Assembly: GCF_006546825.1 (NCBI RefSeq)
Contig: NZ_VICC01000006.1
Span: 124,001-188,000 of the forward strand
Source of the DNA: Actinomyces oris
GTDB lineage: Bacteria > Actinomycetota > Actinomycetes > Actinomycetales > Actinomycetaceae
Reading direction: 5' to 3'
Length of the DNA: 64,000 nt
A program made the translations under genes and the position numbers. The number at the start of each line of letters is the position of its first letter. Within the stretch, counting starts at the first letter, position 1. Below the pieces are notes generated by a model. It saw only the letters and a program-made list of their open reading frames with translations, had not been told where the DNA came from and did not search any database. This document shows, piece after piece, positions 17,864-27,116 of the stretch.

Positions 17864-19288
17864 TCACAGGTCGTAGTAGAGCTGGAACTCGTAGGGGTGG
17901 GGGCGCAGCCGCAGCGGCTCGATCTCGTTGGTGCGCTTGTACTCGATCCAGGTCTCGATGAGGTCGGGGGTGAAGACGTCTCCCTCAGTGAGGAAGTCGT
18001 GGTCGTCCTCCAGGGCCTCCAGCGCCTGATCCAGGCTGTCGGGGAGCTTGTCGATGTCGAAGTACTCCTCGGGAGCCAGCTCGTAGAGGTCCTTGTCGAT
18101 GGGCTCGCGGGGCTCGATGCGGTTGCGGATGCCGTCAATTCCGGCCATGAGGACGGCGGCGAAGCACAGGTAGGGGTTGGAGGAGGGATCCGGCACCCGG
18201 TACTCCACCCGCTTGGCCTTGGGGGAGGAGCCCGTGACCGGGATGCGGATGCAGGCCGAGCGGTTGCGGGCCGAGTAGACCAGATTGACCGGCGCCTCGA
18301 AGCCGGGGACCAGGCGGTGGAAGGAGTTCACCGACGGGTTGGTGAAGGCCAGCAGCGCCGGGGCGTGGGCCAGGATCCCACCGATGTACCAGCGGGCGAG
18401 GTCCGAGAGCTGGCCGTAGCCCCGCTCGTCGAAGAACAGTGGCTTGCCGTCCCTCCACAGCGAGTGGTGGGTGTGCATGCCCGAGCCGTTGTCGCCGAAG
18501 ATCGGCTTGGGCATGAAGGTGGCCGTCTTGCCGTTGCGCCAGGCCTCATTCTTGATGATGTACTTGAACTTCATCATGTCGTCGCCCGCGGCGAGCAGAG
18601 AGCTGAAACGGTAGTTGATCTCCTGCTGTCCGGCGGTCCCGACCTCGTGGTGGGCCCGTTCGATCTCCAGTCCGGAGGCGAGGCAGGTACGGACCATGCG
18701 ATCACGGATATCGGCCATCTGATCGTTGGGGGAGACGGGGAAGTAGCCGCCCTTGAAAGCGGTCTTGTATCCCTTGTTGCCGCCCTCCTCCTCGCGGCCG
18801 GTGTTCCAGGCCGCCTCGCAGGAGTCGATGGCGTAGAAGGACTCGGCCGGTGAGGCCTCGTAGCGCACCGAGTCGAAGAGGTAGAACTCGGCCTCGGCCC
18901 CGATGTAGCAGGTGTCGGCGATTCCGGTGGAGCGCAGGTAGTCCTCGGCCTTGGCGGCGATCGAGCGGGGATCGCGCGAGTAGACCTCGTCCGTGAAGGG
19001 GTCGACGATCGAGAAGTTGACGACCAGGGTCTTCTCCTCGCGGAACGGGTCCAGGAAGGCGGTGGACACATCGGGAACCAGCTTCATGTCCGACTCGTGG
19101 ATCGCCGTGAAGCCTCGGATTGATGAGCCGTCGAACATGAGGCCGTCAGTGAGGGCCTCATCCTTGAAGGCGGCCACAGGAATAGTGAAGTGCTGCATGA
19201 CGCCGGGTAGGTCGCAGAACCGCACATCGACCAGCGCGACATTCTCCTTCTCGATGAACGTCAGTGCCTCGGATGCGTCCTTGAACAT
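17864..19288 (-). CDS. glnA: Glutamine synthetase, GlnA1 type (adenylylatable)
   Basis: The main 474-residue type I glutamine synthetase. Signatures are [64 protein letters not shown] and [14 protein letters not shown]. The long beta-type insert is present and the segment [10 protein letters not shown] near residue 399 carries the tyrosine that GlnE adenylylates. The start at 19288 follows GGAGGAGAT; the frame runs 19 codons further upstream without support. glnE lies 3.6 kb away in the same window. Possible -10 TATAGT (minus, 19356-19351) lies about 60 bases upstream of the start. Confidence 0.95.
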   Translation of the reverse strand: MFKDASEALTFIEKENVALVDVRFCDLPGVMQHFTIPVAAFKDEALTDGLMFDGSSIRGFTAIHESDMKLVPDVSTAFLDPFREEKTLVVNFSIVDPFTDEVYSRDPRSIAAKAEDYLRSTGIADTCYIGAEAEFYLFDSVRYEASPAESFYAIDSCEAAWNTGREEEGGNKGYKTAFKGGYFPVSPNDQMADIRDRMVRTCLASGLEIERAHHEVGTAGQQEINYRFSSLLAAGDDMMKFKYIIKNEAWRNGKTATFMPKPIFGDNGSGMHTHHSLWRDGKPLFFDERGYGQLSDLARWYIGGILAHAPALLAFTNPSVNSFHRLVPGFEAPVNLVYSARNRSACIRIPVTGSSPKAKRVEYRVPDPSSNPYLCFAAVLMAGIDGIRNRIEPREPIDKDLYELAPEEYFDIDKLPDSLDQALEALEDDHDFLTEGDVFTPDLIETWIEYKRTNEIEPLRLRPHPYEFQLYYDL

Positions 19289-19485
19289 ATCTCCTCCAAG
19301 TGGGAACGGCGCACATACTCCACACGTATGCACTGTGGCTGACAACGGCCACTATATTGACGCCACCGTGACAAAGGAATGGCGTCAGTGTTGCCTGAGT
19401 GTTTCGCCCGTTCATCGCTGGGCCTCGGCGACTCCGGCAGGGCTCTGAGTGATGGCAGATGGAGGTGGGGCAGGTGTTGAGAGAG

Positions 19486-20205
19486 TCAGCGCCCACGCAT
19501 GGCACGGCGGTCGGGGCGGACCCGATTAGGATCGATGTGCTTGGGGATCGGCAGGTTCTTGCCGGCCATCGACGTCAAGCGCTTGGAGACCTGCGTGATC
19601 TCGCTGTCAGTCAGTGACGTGGGCTTGGTCGGAAGCTGGCGCAGCGTCTTGGACAGGTCCGTCAGGCGTACCTGGCCGGCGTCAGTGCCCACCTGAAGGG
19701 TGTGGATGGGAACGGTCGACAGCAACCGATGGACCTTGCGCTCCTCCTCGGCCAGCATGCGTCGGGTGCGGGTGCTGGGTCCCTCCGCGATGAGAACGAC
19801 ACCGGGGCGTCCCACCAGCCGCCATACGAGGTCCTGATCCTTGGTGAAGGCCACGGGCTCGGGCTCCACGAACCAGCCCCGACCGATCTGGTCCAGAACG
19901 GCCTTCGCCGCTCCTGGCATTCCCTCGATCTGGGAGAAGGAAGCGCGGCGCACCACGACTGACAGGATGACCATGTCGATCATGAGCGCCATGAGGATGC
20001 CCACCATCAGCCAGTACCACAGGGACAGTCCGTAGCCGAAGGAGACAGCGGCCCCCAGGGCGAGGCAGGTGGCGAGTACCGCCAGCATCACCCATCCGAT
20101 CCACGGGTAGCTCCGCCGCGAGATCGTGTAGGAGTCCTTGATGTTCTGAAGGTACTGAGCCAGCCGGCGCTTCTTCTTCGGCTGGGGGGACTGGGCACTA
20201 CTCAC
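19486..20205 (-). CDS. DUF4191 membrane protein
   Basis: The 239-residue actinobacterial protein of unknown function has a basic N-terminus (PQPKKKRR), two membrane segments at about residues 35-57 and 62-85, and a cytoplasmic domain. A second recognisable stretch is GRPGVVLIAEGPSTRTRRML, followed by an arginine-rich C-terminus. In actinobacteria this gene commonly neighbours lipA, as it does here (111 bases downstream of lipA on the same strand). The start is placed at GTG 20205, twelve codons into the longest frame, because a TATGGT box ends six bases before it. Confidence 0.8.
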   Translation of the reverse strand: MSSAQSPQPKKKRRLAQYLQNIKDSYTISRRSYPWIGWVMLAVLATCLALGAAVSFGYGLSLWYWLMVGILMALMIDMVILSVVVRRASFSQIEGMPGAAKAVLDQIGRGWFVEPEPVAFTKDQDLVWRLVGRPGVVLIAEGPSTRTRRMLAEEERKVHRLLSTVPIHTLQVGTDAGQVRLTDLSKTLRQLPTKPTSLTDSEITQVSKRLTSMAGKNLPIPKHIDPNRVRPDRRAMRGR

Positions 20206-20211
20206 GGGCAC

Positions 20212-20217
20212 ACCATA
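20212..20217 (-). promoter_or_regulatory. Leaderless -10 box for the DUF4191 gene
   Basis: TATGGT on the minus strand ends six bases before GTG 20205. Confidence 0.5.
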
Positions 20218-20316
20218 GACGACGTTGGTGTGCCGGCACACATGGTCTCGCCGTCAGCGTGGCAGGCCGGTGCGCACCGGGAACCCGGTCGGCTGCGTGG
20301 GACCCGCGCTTCGCCT

Positions 20317-21348
20317 TCAGCAGGCGGCGGCGAGGTGGGGGTGGGCTCCCAGCAGGGCCGACGCCTCCTGGCGGGCGGTGGCCGGCTCGGCGAGCTGCGA
20401 GAGGTGCTCGGGGATGGGGCGACCGCGCTTGACCATGGCCCGTCCCCACAGCATGCCGGCGCGGTAGGAGGAACGCACCATGGGGCCGCTCATGACGGCG
20501 GCGAACCCGATCTCCTCGGCCAGGCGGCTGAGGTCCACGAACTCCTGTGGCTTGACCCAGCGGTCAACGGGGTGGTGCAGCTTGGAGGGGCGCAGGTACT
20601 GGGTGATGGTCAGGATGTCGCAACGCGCCTCCACCAGGGCGGACATGGCCGCCTCGATCTCGTCACGGGTCTCACCCATGCCCAGGATGAGGTTGGACTT
20701 GGTGACCAGTCCTGCCTCCGCGGCGGCTGTGATGACGTCGAGGCTGCCCTGGTAGGAGAAGGCCGGCCGGATCCGCTTGAAGATGCGCGGGACCGTCTCC
20801 AGGTTGTGGCCGAGAACCTCAGGGCGCGAGGAGAAGACGTCCTCAAGCGCGTCGGGGTTTCCCTTGAAGTCGGGGATGAGCAGCTCGACACCGGTGCCCG
20901 GCGAGAGCTCGTGCACCTGGCGGGCGGTCTCGGCGTAGAGCCAGGCGCCGCCGTCGGGACGGTCGTCGCGGGCCACCCCGGTCACGGTGGCGTAGCGCAG
21001 GTCCATCTCCTTGATCGAGACCGCCACACGCCGGGGCTCATCGACGTCGTACTCGGTGGGACGTCCGGTGGCGATGTCGCAGAAGTCGCAGCGTCGGGTG
21101 CACATCTCGCCGCCCACCAGGAAAGTGGCCTCACGGTCATTCCAGCACTCGTAGATGTTGGGGCAGTTCGCCTCGGCACACACCGTGTGCAGGCTCTTCT
21201 CCCGCACCAGGCCGCGGACCTCCTGGTAGGTGTCGGAGACGACGGCGCGGGTGCGCAGCCAGTCGGGCTTGGACTCAATGGGGGTCTGGGCATTGCGCGC
21301 CTCAACCCGCAAGAGCTTACGTCCCTCAGGGGCCACGGTGGTGCTCAC
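20317..21348 (-). CDS. lipA: Lipoyl synthase
   Basis: A radical SAM enzyme that inserts two sulfurs into protein-bound octanoyl groups to make lipoyl groups. In the 343-residue protein both iron-sulfur clusters are visible: the auxiliary cluster CX4CX5C at cysteines 57, 62 and 68 ([12 protein letters not shown]) and the radical SAM motif CTRRCDFC at 83, 87 and 90. The C-terminal RSSYRAG serine ligand motif is also present. The start is GTG 21348 after GAGGAGAGG. With lipB upstream it supplies lipoyl groups for the 2-oxoacid dehydrogenase E2 encoded at 28.5 kb. Confidence 0.97.
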   Translation of the reverse strand: MSTTVAPEGRKLLRVEARNAQTPIESKPDWLRTRAVVSDTYQEVRGLVREKSLHTVCAEANCPNIYECWNDREATFLVGGEMCTRRCDFCDIATGRPTEYDVDEPRRVAVSIKEMDLRYATVTGVARDDRPDGGAWLYAETARQVHELSPGTGVELLIPDFKGNPDALEDVFSSRPEVLGHNLETVPRIFKRIRPAFSYQGSLDVITAAAEAGLVTKSNLILGMGETRDEIEAAMSALVEARCDILTITQYLRPSKLHHPVDRWVKPQEFVDLSRLAEEIGFAAVMSGPMVRSSYRAGMLWGRAMVKRGRPIPEHLSQLAEPATARQEASALLGAHPHLAAAC

Positions 21349-21439
21349 GTCTACCTCTCCTCGCTGACGACGGTTCTACGGGGAGTCTAGTACGCTCCCG
21401 AGGTTCTTAGGACCTCCGGCCTAGGAGTAAGGCCTGTTG

Positions 21440-22141
21440 TCACGTGGCATCCGCCACCAAGGGCGACAGGTGGCTCTCCAGGGTGGATACCAAGGCGTCC
21501 GCGGGAGCGCCGGTCGCCAGGTGCCGGCCGGTCTCCGCTGCCAGTGAGGTCACTCCGGCGTCGTCGATTCCGCAGGGAATGATGCGATCCAGGGAGAAGG
21601 CCTCCAGGTCGGGATCGACGTTCAGGCCGATCCCGTGCATGGTCACGCCGCGGGCGACCCTCACCCCCAGGGCGCAGATCTTGCGCTCGGGGCGCGCAAG
21701 CTGATCCGCCTCGCCCGCGGCTTCAGGATCGGCCGGCAGCCAGACCCCGGAGCGCCCCTCGACACGGATCGTCTCCAGTCCGTAGAGGCCACACAGGTCA
21801 ATGACGGCGGCCTCCAGGGCCCGTACGTAGCGGATGACGTCAATGGGCTGGGCCAGGCGCAGGATCGGGTACACGGTCAGCTGTCCGGGCCCGTGCCAGG
21901 TGGTCTTGCCGCCACGGTCCACGTCGACCACCGGTACGTGACCGGGCTCGACGACGTCGGCGCTGGGCCGCTCCCAGGAGTGGGCTCTCCTGCCGACGGT
22001 GTAGACCGGTTCGTGCTCCACGAGCAGAAGGGTCGAGGGGCGGCGCCCCTCCACAATCTCGCCGTGAACATCCCTCTGCCGCTGCCAGCCCTCATGGAAG
22101 GGGATGAGCCGGGAACCGAGCTCCATGTCCTCACGCAGCAC
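21440..22141 (-). CDS. lipB: Lipoyl(octanoyl) transferase
   Basis: Moves an octanoyl group from acyl carrier protein to the lipoyl domains of E2 proteins and GcvH, ahead of LipA. The 233-residue protein has RGGKTTWHGPGQLTVYP, the catalytic lysine in ERKICALGVR, HGIGLNV and the catalytic cysteine in IIPCGIDD. The start is GTG 22141, giving a TAGACT leaderless box at the standard spacing. lipA follows 91 bases downstream and has its own ribosome binding site and possibly its own promoter. Confidence 0.96.
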   Translation of the reverse strand: MLREDMELGSRLIPFHEGWQRQRDVHGEIVEGRRPSTLLLVEHEPVYTVGRRAHSWERPSADVVEPGHVPVVDVDRGGKTTWHGPGQLTVYPILRLAQPIDVIRYVRALEAAVIDLCGLYGLETIRVEGRSGVWLPADPEAAGEADQLARPERKICALGVRVARGVTMHGIGLNVDPDLEAFSLDRIIPCGIDDAGVTSLAAETGRHLATGAPADALVSTLESHLSPLVADAT

Positions 22142-22147
22142 GGGTGC

Positions 22148-22153
22148 AGTCTA
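22148..22153 (-). promoter_or_regulatory. Leaderless -10 box for lipB
   Basis: TAGACT on the minus strand ends six bases before GTG 22141. Confidence 0.6.
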
Positions 22154-22182
22154 CGTGACCACAACCGGCACCCGAACCCGAG

Positions 22183-22191
22183 TTATCCACA
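22183..22191 (+). promoter_or_regulatory. Perfect DnaA-box sequence between lipB and the kinase gene
   Basis: TTATCCACA matches the bacterial DnaA box consensus exactly, in the short divergent space between lipB and the kinase-like gene. It stands alone, so it is not an origin. It could be a regulatory or titration site or a chance match. Confidence 0.35.
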
Positions 22192-22207
22192 GGCCGGTCG
22201 AAAGGGC

Positions 22208-22235
22208 TGGTCATCACGGTGCGCCGTGATGACCA
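22208..22235. repeat. Perfect 12-bp inverted repeat at the start of the kinase gene
   Basis: TGGTCATCACGG and CCGTGATGACCA pair perfectly around a four-base loop. The repeat ends one base before a GGAG motif and nine bases before ATG 22244, so in RNA it would sit directly against the translation start; in DNA it could be an operator. Confidence 0.6.
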
Positions 22236-22243
22236 TGGAGTGC

Positions 22244-23968
22244 ATGAGCCCGACGACGTGCCCCCGCCCCGCCGACCGCCCCGGAGATGGCGCCTCCCAC
22301 CGTCCCCGACGCCGTCCCGTACCTCGCCGGCGACTGCGGCCGCGCCGCGCGGGCGCCCCTCGCGCCGGCTCACTGCCTCCCTCGGACGCGGAGCCGAGCA
22401 TCCCTGACTCGGCGCTCGGCGCCCTGTCGCAGCAGGGCTACACCATCGGTGAGGTCATGGGGCGTTCCACTGCCCCCAGCGCCCCTCGCCGTGGCCTCGA
22501 TGCGCAGGGCCGCCATGTGGTCATCCGGGTCGTCGACCTGCCCCACGGACGTGCTGGAGCCATAGTCCTGCGGCGCTTGGCCGACCTGCGCGTCCTGCGC
22601 CACCCCGGCCTGGTCACCGTGCGGGAGGTGGTCTCGCTGCCCGAGCATCGGGCGGGCGTCATCATGGACCTCGTCGACGGGGCGGGACTCGACGTGGTTC
22701 TGGGGGCGCGAGGACGGCTGAACGTCTCCTCGCTGGCCACGCTCCTGGACGTTCTGGGCTCGGCACTGGCCTACCTGCACGAGCACGGAGCGACCCACGG
22801 GGACGTGTCGAGTGGCAACGTCCTGGTGACCGCCGATGGGCACCCGGTTCTCGTTGACCTGCTGGGCTCCGTCATGGAGACGGGCACGCAGGAGTATGCC
22901 GCGCCGGAACGCCTCGCCGGTGCCCCGCCTTCCGCGGCCGGTGACGTCTACGCTCTGGCCCGTCTGCTGACCGAGTGCTCGGGACAGGGCGGTACCGCCT
23001 CCCGGCGTCTGGCGGGAATCCTGACTGATGCCCTGGCCGAGGAGCCCGCAGACCGTCCCACCGCACGGGATCTGGCGGCCCGGGCACCTCAGCTCGGGCA
23101 GGCCTCACCCATCGAGCTGCCTGACGGCGCCCGCATGGCTGCCGGCTCCCTGCGAGCAGCAGCCCGCACCCCGACCCGCACGGTCGGCTCCCGGCTCACG
23201 CCCAAAGCCCGACCGAGCCGCCGACCGAGGATGAGGAGCGAGCCACGGAACAACCATGGCAGTGCCGGCCGCACCGGGCGAGGGCCCGCGGCCATACGCT
23301 GGGGGAGAAGGGGAGGATCAGGGCGCTCGCGCACCCGCGCCTGGGGACTTACGGCAGTGGCGCTGGTGGCCATCTGCCTGGCCGCCTGGGGGCCGGCCAA
23401 GGCCCTGGTGTCGCACAGGCCCGCGTGGGCGCTCGGAGCGGTCGCCGGCCCGCCAGCATCGGCGCGGCCGCTGACCTCCTCCCGCGCCGGAGCCATCCCT
23501 TCAGGTAGCCCGTCTCCCTTAGTCGCCGGGAGCTCAGTCGCAACGGCGTCGACGCAGGCTCCTGGTGGGAGCGGCGGCGTCGATGTGGCCAGCGTCGTCG
23601 TCGGACTGTCCGCGGCTCGAGATCGGGCCCTCATGGCCGGCGATGCCGTCGCTCTGGCTGCCACGACGGTACCGGGGTCGCCCGCGGCGCGGGCCGACAC
23701 TCAGGTTCTCACTGAGCTGTCGGACTCCGGTGAAGGCGTCAAGGAGCTGCACACCTCCGTCAGCCAGGTCGCTGAGGTGAGGCTGCCTGACGACGCGGCG
23801 GAGCAGTGGGCCGGCGCGAGAGCGGTCCAGGTGACGCTGTCTCAAAGCGCCTCAACGCGTTCGGGGCCTGCGGGAACTCGGACAGTCCCGGCCCTCGCAC
23901 CCCGCCAGGTCGTGCTCATCGTCGTCCCGGAGCCGTGGCGCGTTGCCGACATTCGAGCCGTGAAATGA
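22244..23968 (+). CDS. Membrane-anchored protein kinase-like protein with degenerate active site
   Basis: The 574-residue protein has a kinase-like fold from about residue 65 to 275, a basic linker, one membrane segment near residue 375 and an exported domain of about 170 residues. Kinase landmarks are altered: the strand that normally carries the ATP-binding lysine reads VVIRV (arginine instead), the catalytic loop is HGDVSSGN, and the metal-binding DFG is DLLG, with a recognisable APE segment (YAAPERL). It may be a weak kinase or a pseudokinase. The start is uncertain: ATG 22244 follows GGAG with short spacing, while in-frame ATGs at 22229 and 22235 lie inside a hairpin. It is divergent from lipB. 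Confidence 0.7.
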   Translation: MSPTTCPRPADRPGDGASHRPRRRPVPRRRLRPRRAGAPRAGSLPPSDAEPSIPDSALGALSQQGYTIGEVMGRSTAPSAPRRGLDAQGRHVVIRVVDLPHGRAGAIVLRRLADLRVLRHPGLVTVREVVSLPEHRAGVIMDLVDGAGLDVVLGARGRLNVSSLATLLDVLGSALAYLHEHGATHGDVSSGNVLVTADGHPVLVDLLGSVMETGTQEYAAPERLAGAPPSAAGDVYALARLLTECSGQGGTASRRLAGILTDALAEEPADRPTARDLAARAPQLGQASPIELPDGARMAAGSLRAAARTPTRTVGSRLTPKARPSRRPRMRSEPRNNHGSAGRTGRGPAAIRWGRRGGSGRSRTRAWGLTAVALVAICLAAWGPAKALVSHRPAWALGAVAGPPASARPLTSSRAGAIPSGSPSPLVAGSSVATASTQAPGGSGGVDVASVVVGLSAARDRALMAGDAVALAATTVPGSPAARADTQVLTELSDSGEGVKELHTSVSQVAEVRLPDDAAEQWAGARAVQVTLSQSASTRSGPAGTRTVPALAPRQVVLIVVPEPWRVADIRAVK

Positions 23969-24043
23969 CCCGCAGGCTCGCCCGCCTGTGACGCGCGGCC
24001 AATGATCGGGGTGGACTCGGGGTGGGCATGGACCGCACGGCGC

Positions 24044-26312
24044 TCAGTACGGCTCGGTCAGGACCGACGTGTAGCCCTCGCGCTCGAGCACGTCTCGTGC
24101 GTCTGCCACCATCGCCGCTGAACCGCACAGGTAGACGTCCGTGCCATCGGGATCGAGCCGGAGGTCGTGAGCGAGAGCGGTGACGGCCTGGGTGACTCGT
24201 CCGTGGAATGCGCCTGGAGCCTCCTGGCGGCTTAGACAGCGCACGACGGTCCCCGGCAAGGGGGAGCTGATCCTGGTGGTCAGGTCCTCCTCCCGGTGAC
24301 GGCACCCGAAGAGCAGAATATCGCGTTCCAGACCGGCAGCCTGAGCGAACATGGCCAGCATGGGTGCGATCCCCGTGCCAGTGGCGATGAACAGGCGGCG
24401 CCTGCCCGAGTCGGCGAGCCCGAAACCGCCCAGGGGCAGCTCCACCACTGTCTGCGCGCCCGTGTCCGCGTTCTCGATGAACCGGGATCCTCGGCCGCCT
24501 GTCCGGGTGGAGATGAGCAGCCGAAGACGATCCTCCTCCAGCCCCGCGATCGAGTAGTCACGCCATGCGTCATCGCCCACGTGCAGACGGGCGAACTGCC
24601 CTGGCGCCCACGAGCCGATCCTGCCGTCCAACTGCAGCTCCGCCTCCCACACGCTGGGAGTCAGACGCCGTTTGGAGACCAGGGTGGCGAGGTGTTTGCC
24701 CTCGGGCAGTGGGTGCACTGCTCGAGACTCAGGAGCCTCGGGCCTCTCTCGCAGGGCGGAGGCGATGGTGGGATACCCACGGGGCCCAAGGACCTGGCAC
24801 GCGGCTGCGACTCCGCCCATCATGGCTCCCATGATGCCGGCGCTCCCGGCGTCCTGGCCGGAGAGGAACAGACCGGGGACGGCCGTGCGCGGCCCCAGGG
24901 GGCGGGACCGGAACCTCAGCGGAGTGGCCGGAGGACCGTAGAAGGCCCCGGCGGGATGAGCGGTGTAGTGCTCGTAGGTCAAAGGAGTGGAGGTTTCCAC
25001 GTAGTCCACGAGCTCGGTCAGCCCCGGGGCCGCGCTCTCAGCCAGCTCCAGCATGCCTTGGGCGATGCGCTCCTTGAGAGCGAAGTACTCGGGGCCGCGA
25101 TTTTCTCGGGGCTGCTCGGCCCACTGCCGGAAGGCTCGCGCGTCACAGAAGGAGATGAGCTCGGCGGTATGTGGGGACTCGCCGGACTTCAGAGAGGGGA
25201 AGGACACGAAGACATCGTGAGGATGCCCCTCGAGCAGCGAATCGCTGCACCGTTGTGCGCCCTCGTGATCGAGGTCCCGGTTCACCCAGATGTTTCCACC
25301 ATCGATGCCGATGCTGCGCGGGTCATCACGCAAGCGTAGGAAGACGGTAACCGCGGACGTGCCCGTACCCAGGTGCTCCAGCGAGCGGCGTACGGGCCAG
25401 GTGCGCCGCCCGATCTCTCCGAATGTGGGCAGCAGGCGGTTGAAGGTGTTGCAGGCGCCGATGGCGGACACGATGACCGGGGCGCGGTAGACGCGTTCGC
25501 GTACCTGGGCGCCGCGGTGGTCCATGACTCGGACCCCGACCGCCTTCCCGTTCTCGGTGAGAATCTCGGTGACCTCCTGCGCGACGCGGACAGCGCCTCC
25601 AGCCTGCTCGATGCCCTTCTCGAAGGTGCGGGCGATCCGAGCGCTCCCACCGCGGGGAAACCAGGCGCCCTCGAGGTAGTGGGAGACGATCAGCGCGTGC
25701 ACGGCAAAAGCTGATTGGGACGGCGGCAGGCCGTAGTCCCCCCCACTGGCTGGCCAGGACGGCCTTGAGCTCGGGGGAGCGGAAGTGGGCATCCAGATAC
25801 GCCTTCGTCGTCCCCGTGGCTCGTCGTCCTCCCAGGCGCTGAGCCGCTCTGAGCAGCGAGGCCGCGGGGCGGGGGACCATCCCCTGGGCGAGGCCCAGTG
25901 TCACCCACCGTGACACCCGCTGAACATCCTGGAAGTAACGGTGAATGACTCTGACCTCCTGGGGGAAGCCGGCAACCAGGTCGCGCTCGTAGCGAACCGG
26001 ATCGCTGCTGACGCATAGGTCCACTCCCGGGTAGACGAACCTGTCATAGGCGTCGGGCATACGGTTCCACTCCAGCTCTCCGCCCGAGAGGTAGTCGAAG
26101 TAGGCGCGGCCCTGGCTTCCGGGGCCGAGGTGACCGATGTAGTGCACCCCGACGTCCCAGGAGGCGCCATCGCGCCGGAAGGTGTGAGTCAGGCCGCCCG
26201 GTTCCGTGTGCCGCTCCAGGACGAGGACTCGTTTACCGGCGGCGCGCGCCAGCAGTCCGGCAGTCGTCAGGCCTCCGATACCTGAACCGATCACGATGAC
26301 GTCGTAGGACAT
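24044..26312 (-). pseudogene. Retinol saturase/carotenoid isomerase-like oxidoreductase fused to a ferredoxin reductase domain, frameshifted
   Basis: Two overlapping frames together encode one protein of about 755 residues. The N-terminal frame (26312 to about 25745) has the FAD-binding start VIVIGSGIGGLTTAGLLARA and the family motif HTEPGGLTHTF. The second frame (about 25738 to 24044) continues with DYGLPPSQSAFAVHA and YLEGAWFPRGG, and ends the first domain with GLFLSGQDAGSAGIMGAMMGG. A C-terminal ferredoxin-NADP reductase-like module follows: flavin motif RDYSIAG and nucleotide motif FIATGTGIAPML. The break is at a run of seven G (plus-strand C, 25738-25744); six would restore the frame as WGDYG. 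This may be phase variation, decay or a sequence error. The ATG at 26312 has an AAGGGG site. A TetR regulator is divergent. Confidence 0.85.
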
Positions 26313-26330
26313 GGTGTACCCCTTACGTGA

Positions 26331-26376
26331 CTAGACAGTGTCAAGTCGGCATAACAGTGAACTGGACACTGTCTAG
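26331..26376. promoter_or_regulatory. Paired operator palindromes between the oxidoreductase and TetR genes
   Basis: CTAGACAGTGTC at 26331-26342 and its exact reverse complement GACACTGTCTAG at 26365-26376 flank a 22-base spacer. Each arm also contains its own nine-base palindrome (GACAGTGTC or GACACTGTC). One lies just upstream of the oxidoreductase ribosome binding site, the other over the -35 region expected for the regulator gene. This is the expected placement for binding by the adjacent TetR protein. Confidence 0.75.
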
Positions 26377-26387
26377 TAGTGCGGTTC

Positions 26388-26393
26388 TAGACT
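26388..26393 (+). promoter_or_regulatory. -10 box of the TetR gene
   Basis: TAGACT ends six bases before an ATC codon at 26400, the same spacing as in the leaderless genes of this window. A TGGACA at 26363-26368, within the operator, could be the -35. Confidence 0.55.
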
Positions 26394-26399
26394 CCTCCC

Positions 26400-27020
26400 A
26401 TCACCTCTGAACCGACAGGCGCCTCAGGGCGCCGCGGCGGCCGGGACCTGCGCTCCGAGCTGCTGCGAACCAGCAGGGAGCTCCTCGACGAAGCCGGCCC
26501 CAGTGCCCTGAGCATGCGGGAGGTCGCGCGCCGTGCCGGCTGCACGCACCAGGCGCCCTACCACTACTTCGCAAATCGTGAGGCCATCCTGGCGGCCTTG
26601 GTGTGCGAGGGCTTCGATGAGCTCGCCGACAGGCTCGCTGCGGCGCACGAGGGGCTTGGGGGTGCGAATCTGCATGCGGTTCTGGTGGCCTCGGGAAACG
26701 CCTATGTTGAGTTCGCGCTACGTCACCCCGGGGTGTTCCGGGTGATGTTCCGGCCCGACGTCTGTGATCCCGAGCGCTTCCCGGAGGTGGTGCAGGCCGG
26801 TGAGCGTGCGCGTCATGAGCTGGCCCGTCTGGTGAAGGCTGCCATGGGTGATAGCGCTCAGGTCGAGGCGGAGGTGCTGATCTGGTCCGGCGTGCACGGC
26901 CTGGCCTCGCTGCTCCTCGACGGCCCCTTGGTGGGCGAGTTCAGCTCTACTGAGGATCGCATCGACTTCGCTCGCGGTGTCGTCGGTCTTGCTGAAGTGT
27001 CTGTGGCGAGCAGGGACTGA
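26400..27020 (+). CDS. TetR-family transcriptional regulator, probable ATC start
   Basis: The frame encodes a TetR repressor of 206 residues if read from 26400. The DNA-binding region is DLRSELLRTSRELLDEAG, then ALSMREVARRAGCTHQAPYHYFANREAILAAL, which is the complete family HTH. The first ATG (26514) would delete the first helix, and no ATG, GTG or TTG occurs in frame before it after the upstream stop at 26388. The only codon at the leaderless distance from the -10 box is ATC 26400, so an ATC start is proposed. The ligand-binding half has WSGVHGLASLLLDG, typical of the TetR_C_13-like groups. It probably controls the divergent oxidoreductase and itself through the paired palindromes. Confidence 0.82.
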   Translation: MTSEPTGASGRRGGRDLRSELLRTSRELLDEAGPSALSMREVARRAGCTHQAPYHYFANREAILAALVCEGFDELADRLAAAHEGLGGANLHAVLVASGNAYVEFALRHPGVFRVMFRPDVCDPERFPEVVQAGERARHELARLVKAAMGDSAQVEAEVLIWSGVHGLASLLLDGPLVGEFSSTEDRIDFARGVVGLAEVSVASRD

Positions 27021-27116
27021 GGGTGTGGGAGTCGGCTCAGTGGTGGGTGTGTGGCGGAAGCGGAAAGGTGTTCGGTCGCCTGGCTGAATGTCGTTATTGA
27101 AGGTGAGTAGCAACAA

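Noticed and set aside
19289-19400. A GlnR-type operator upstream of glnA1
   Set aside because: GTCAC-N6-GTCAA upstream of the gene is only loosely similar to the gTnAC-N6-GaAAC pattern, so I did not annotate it.
22183-22191. A replication origin near the DnaA box
   Set aside because: Only a single box is present with no cluster, AT-rich region or dnaA/dnaN genes.
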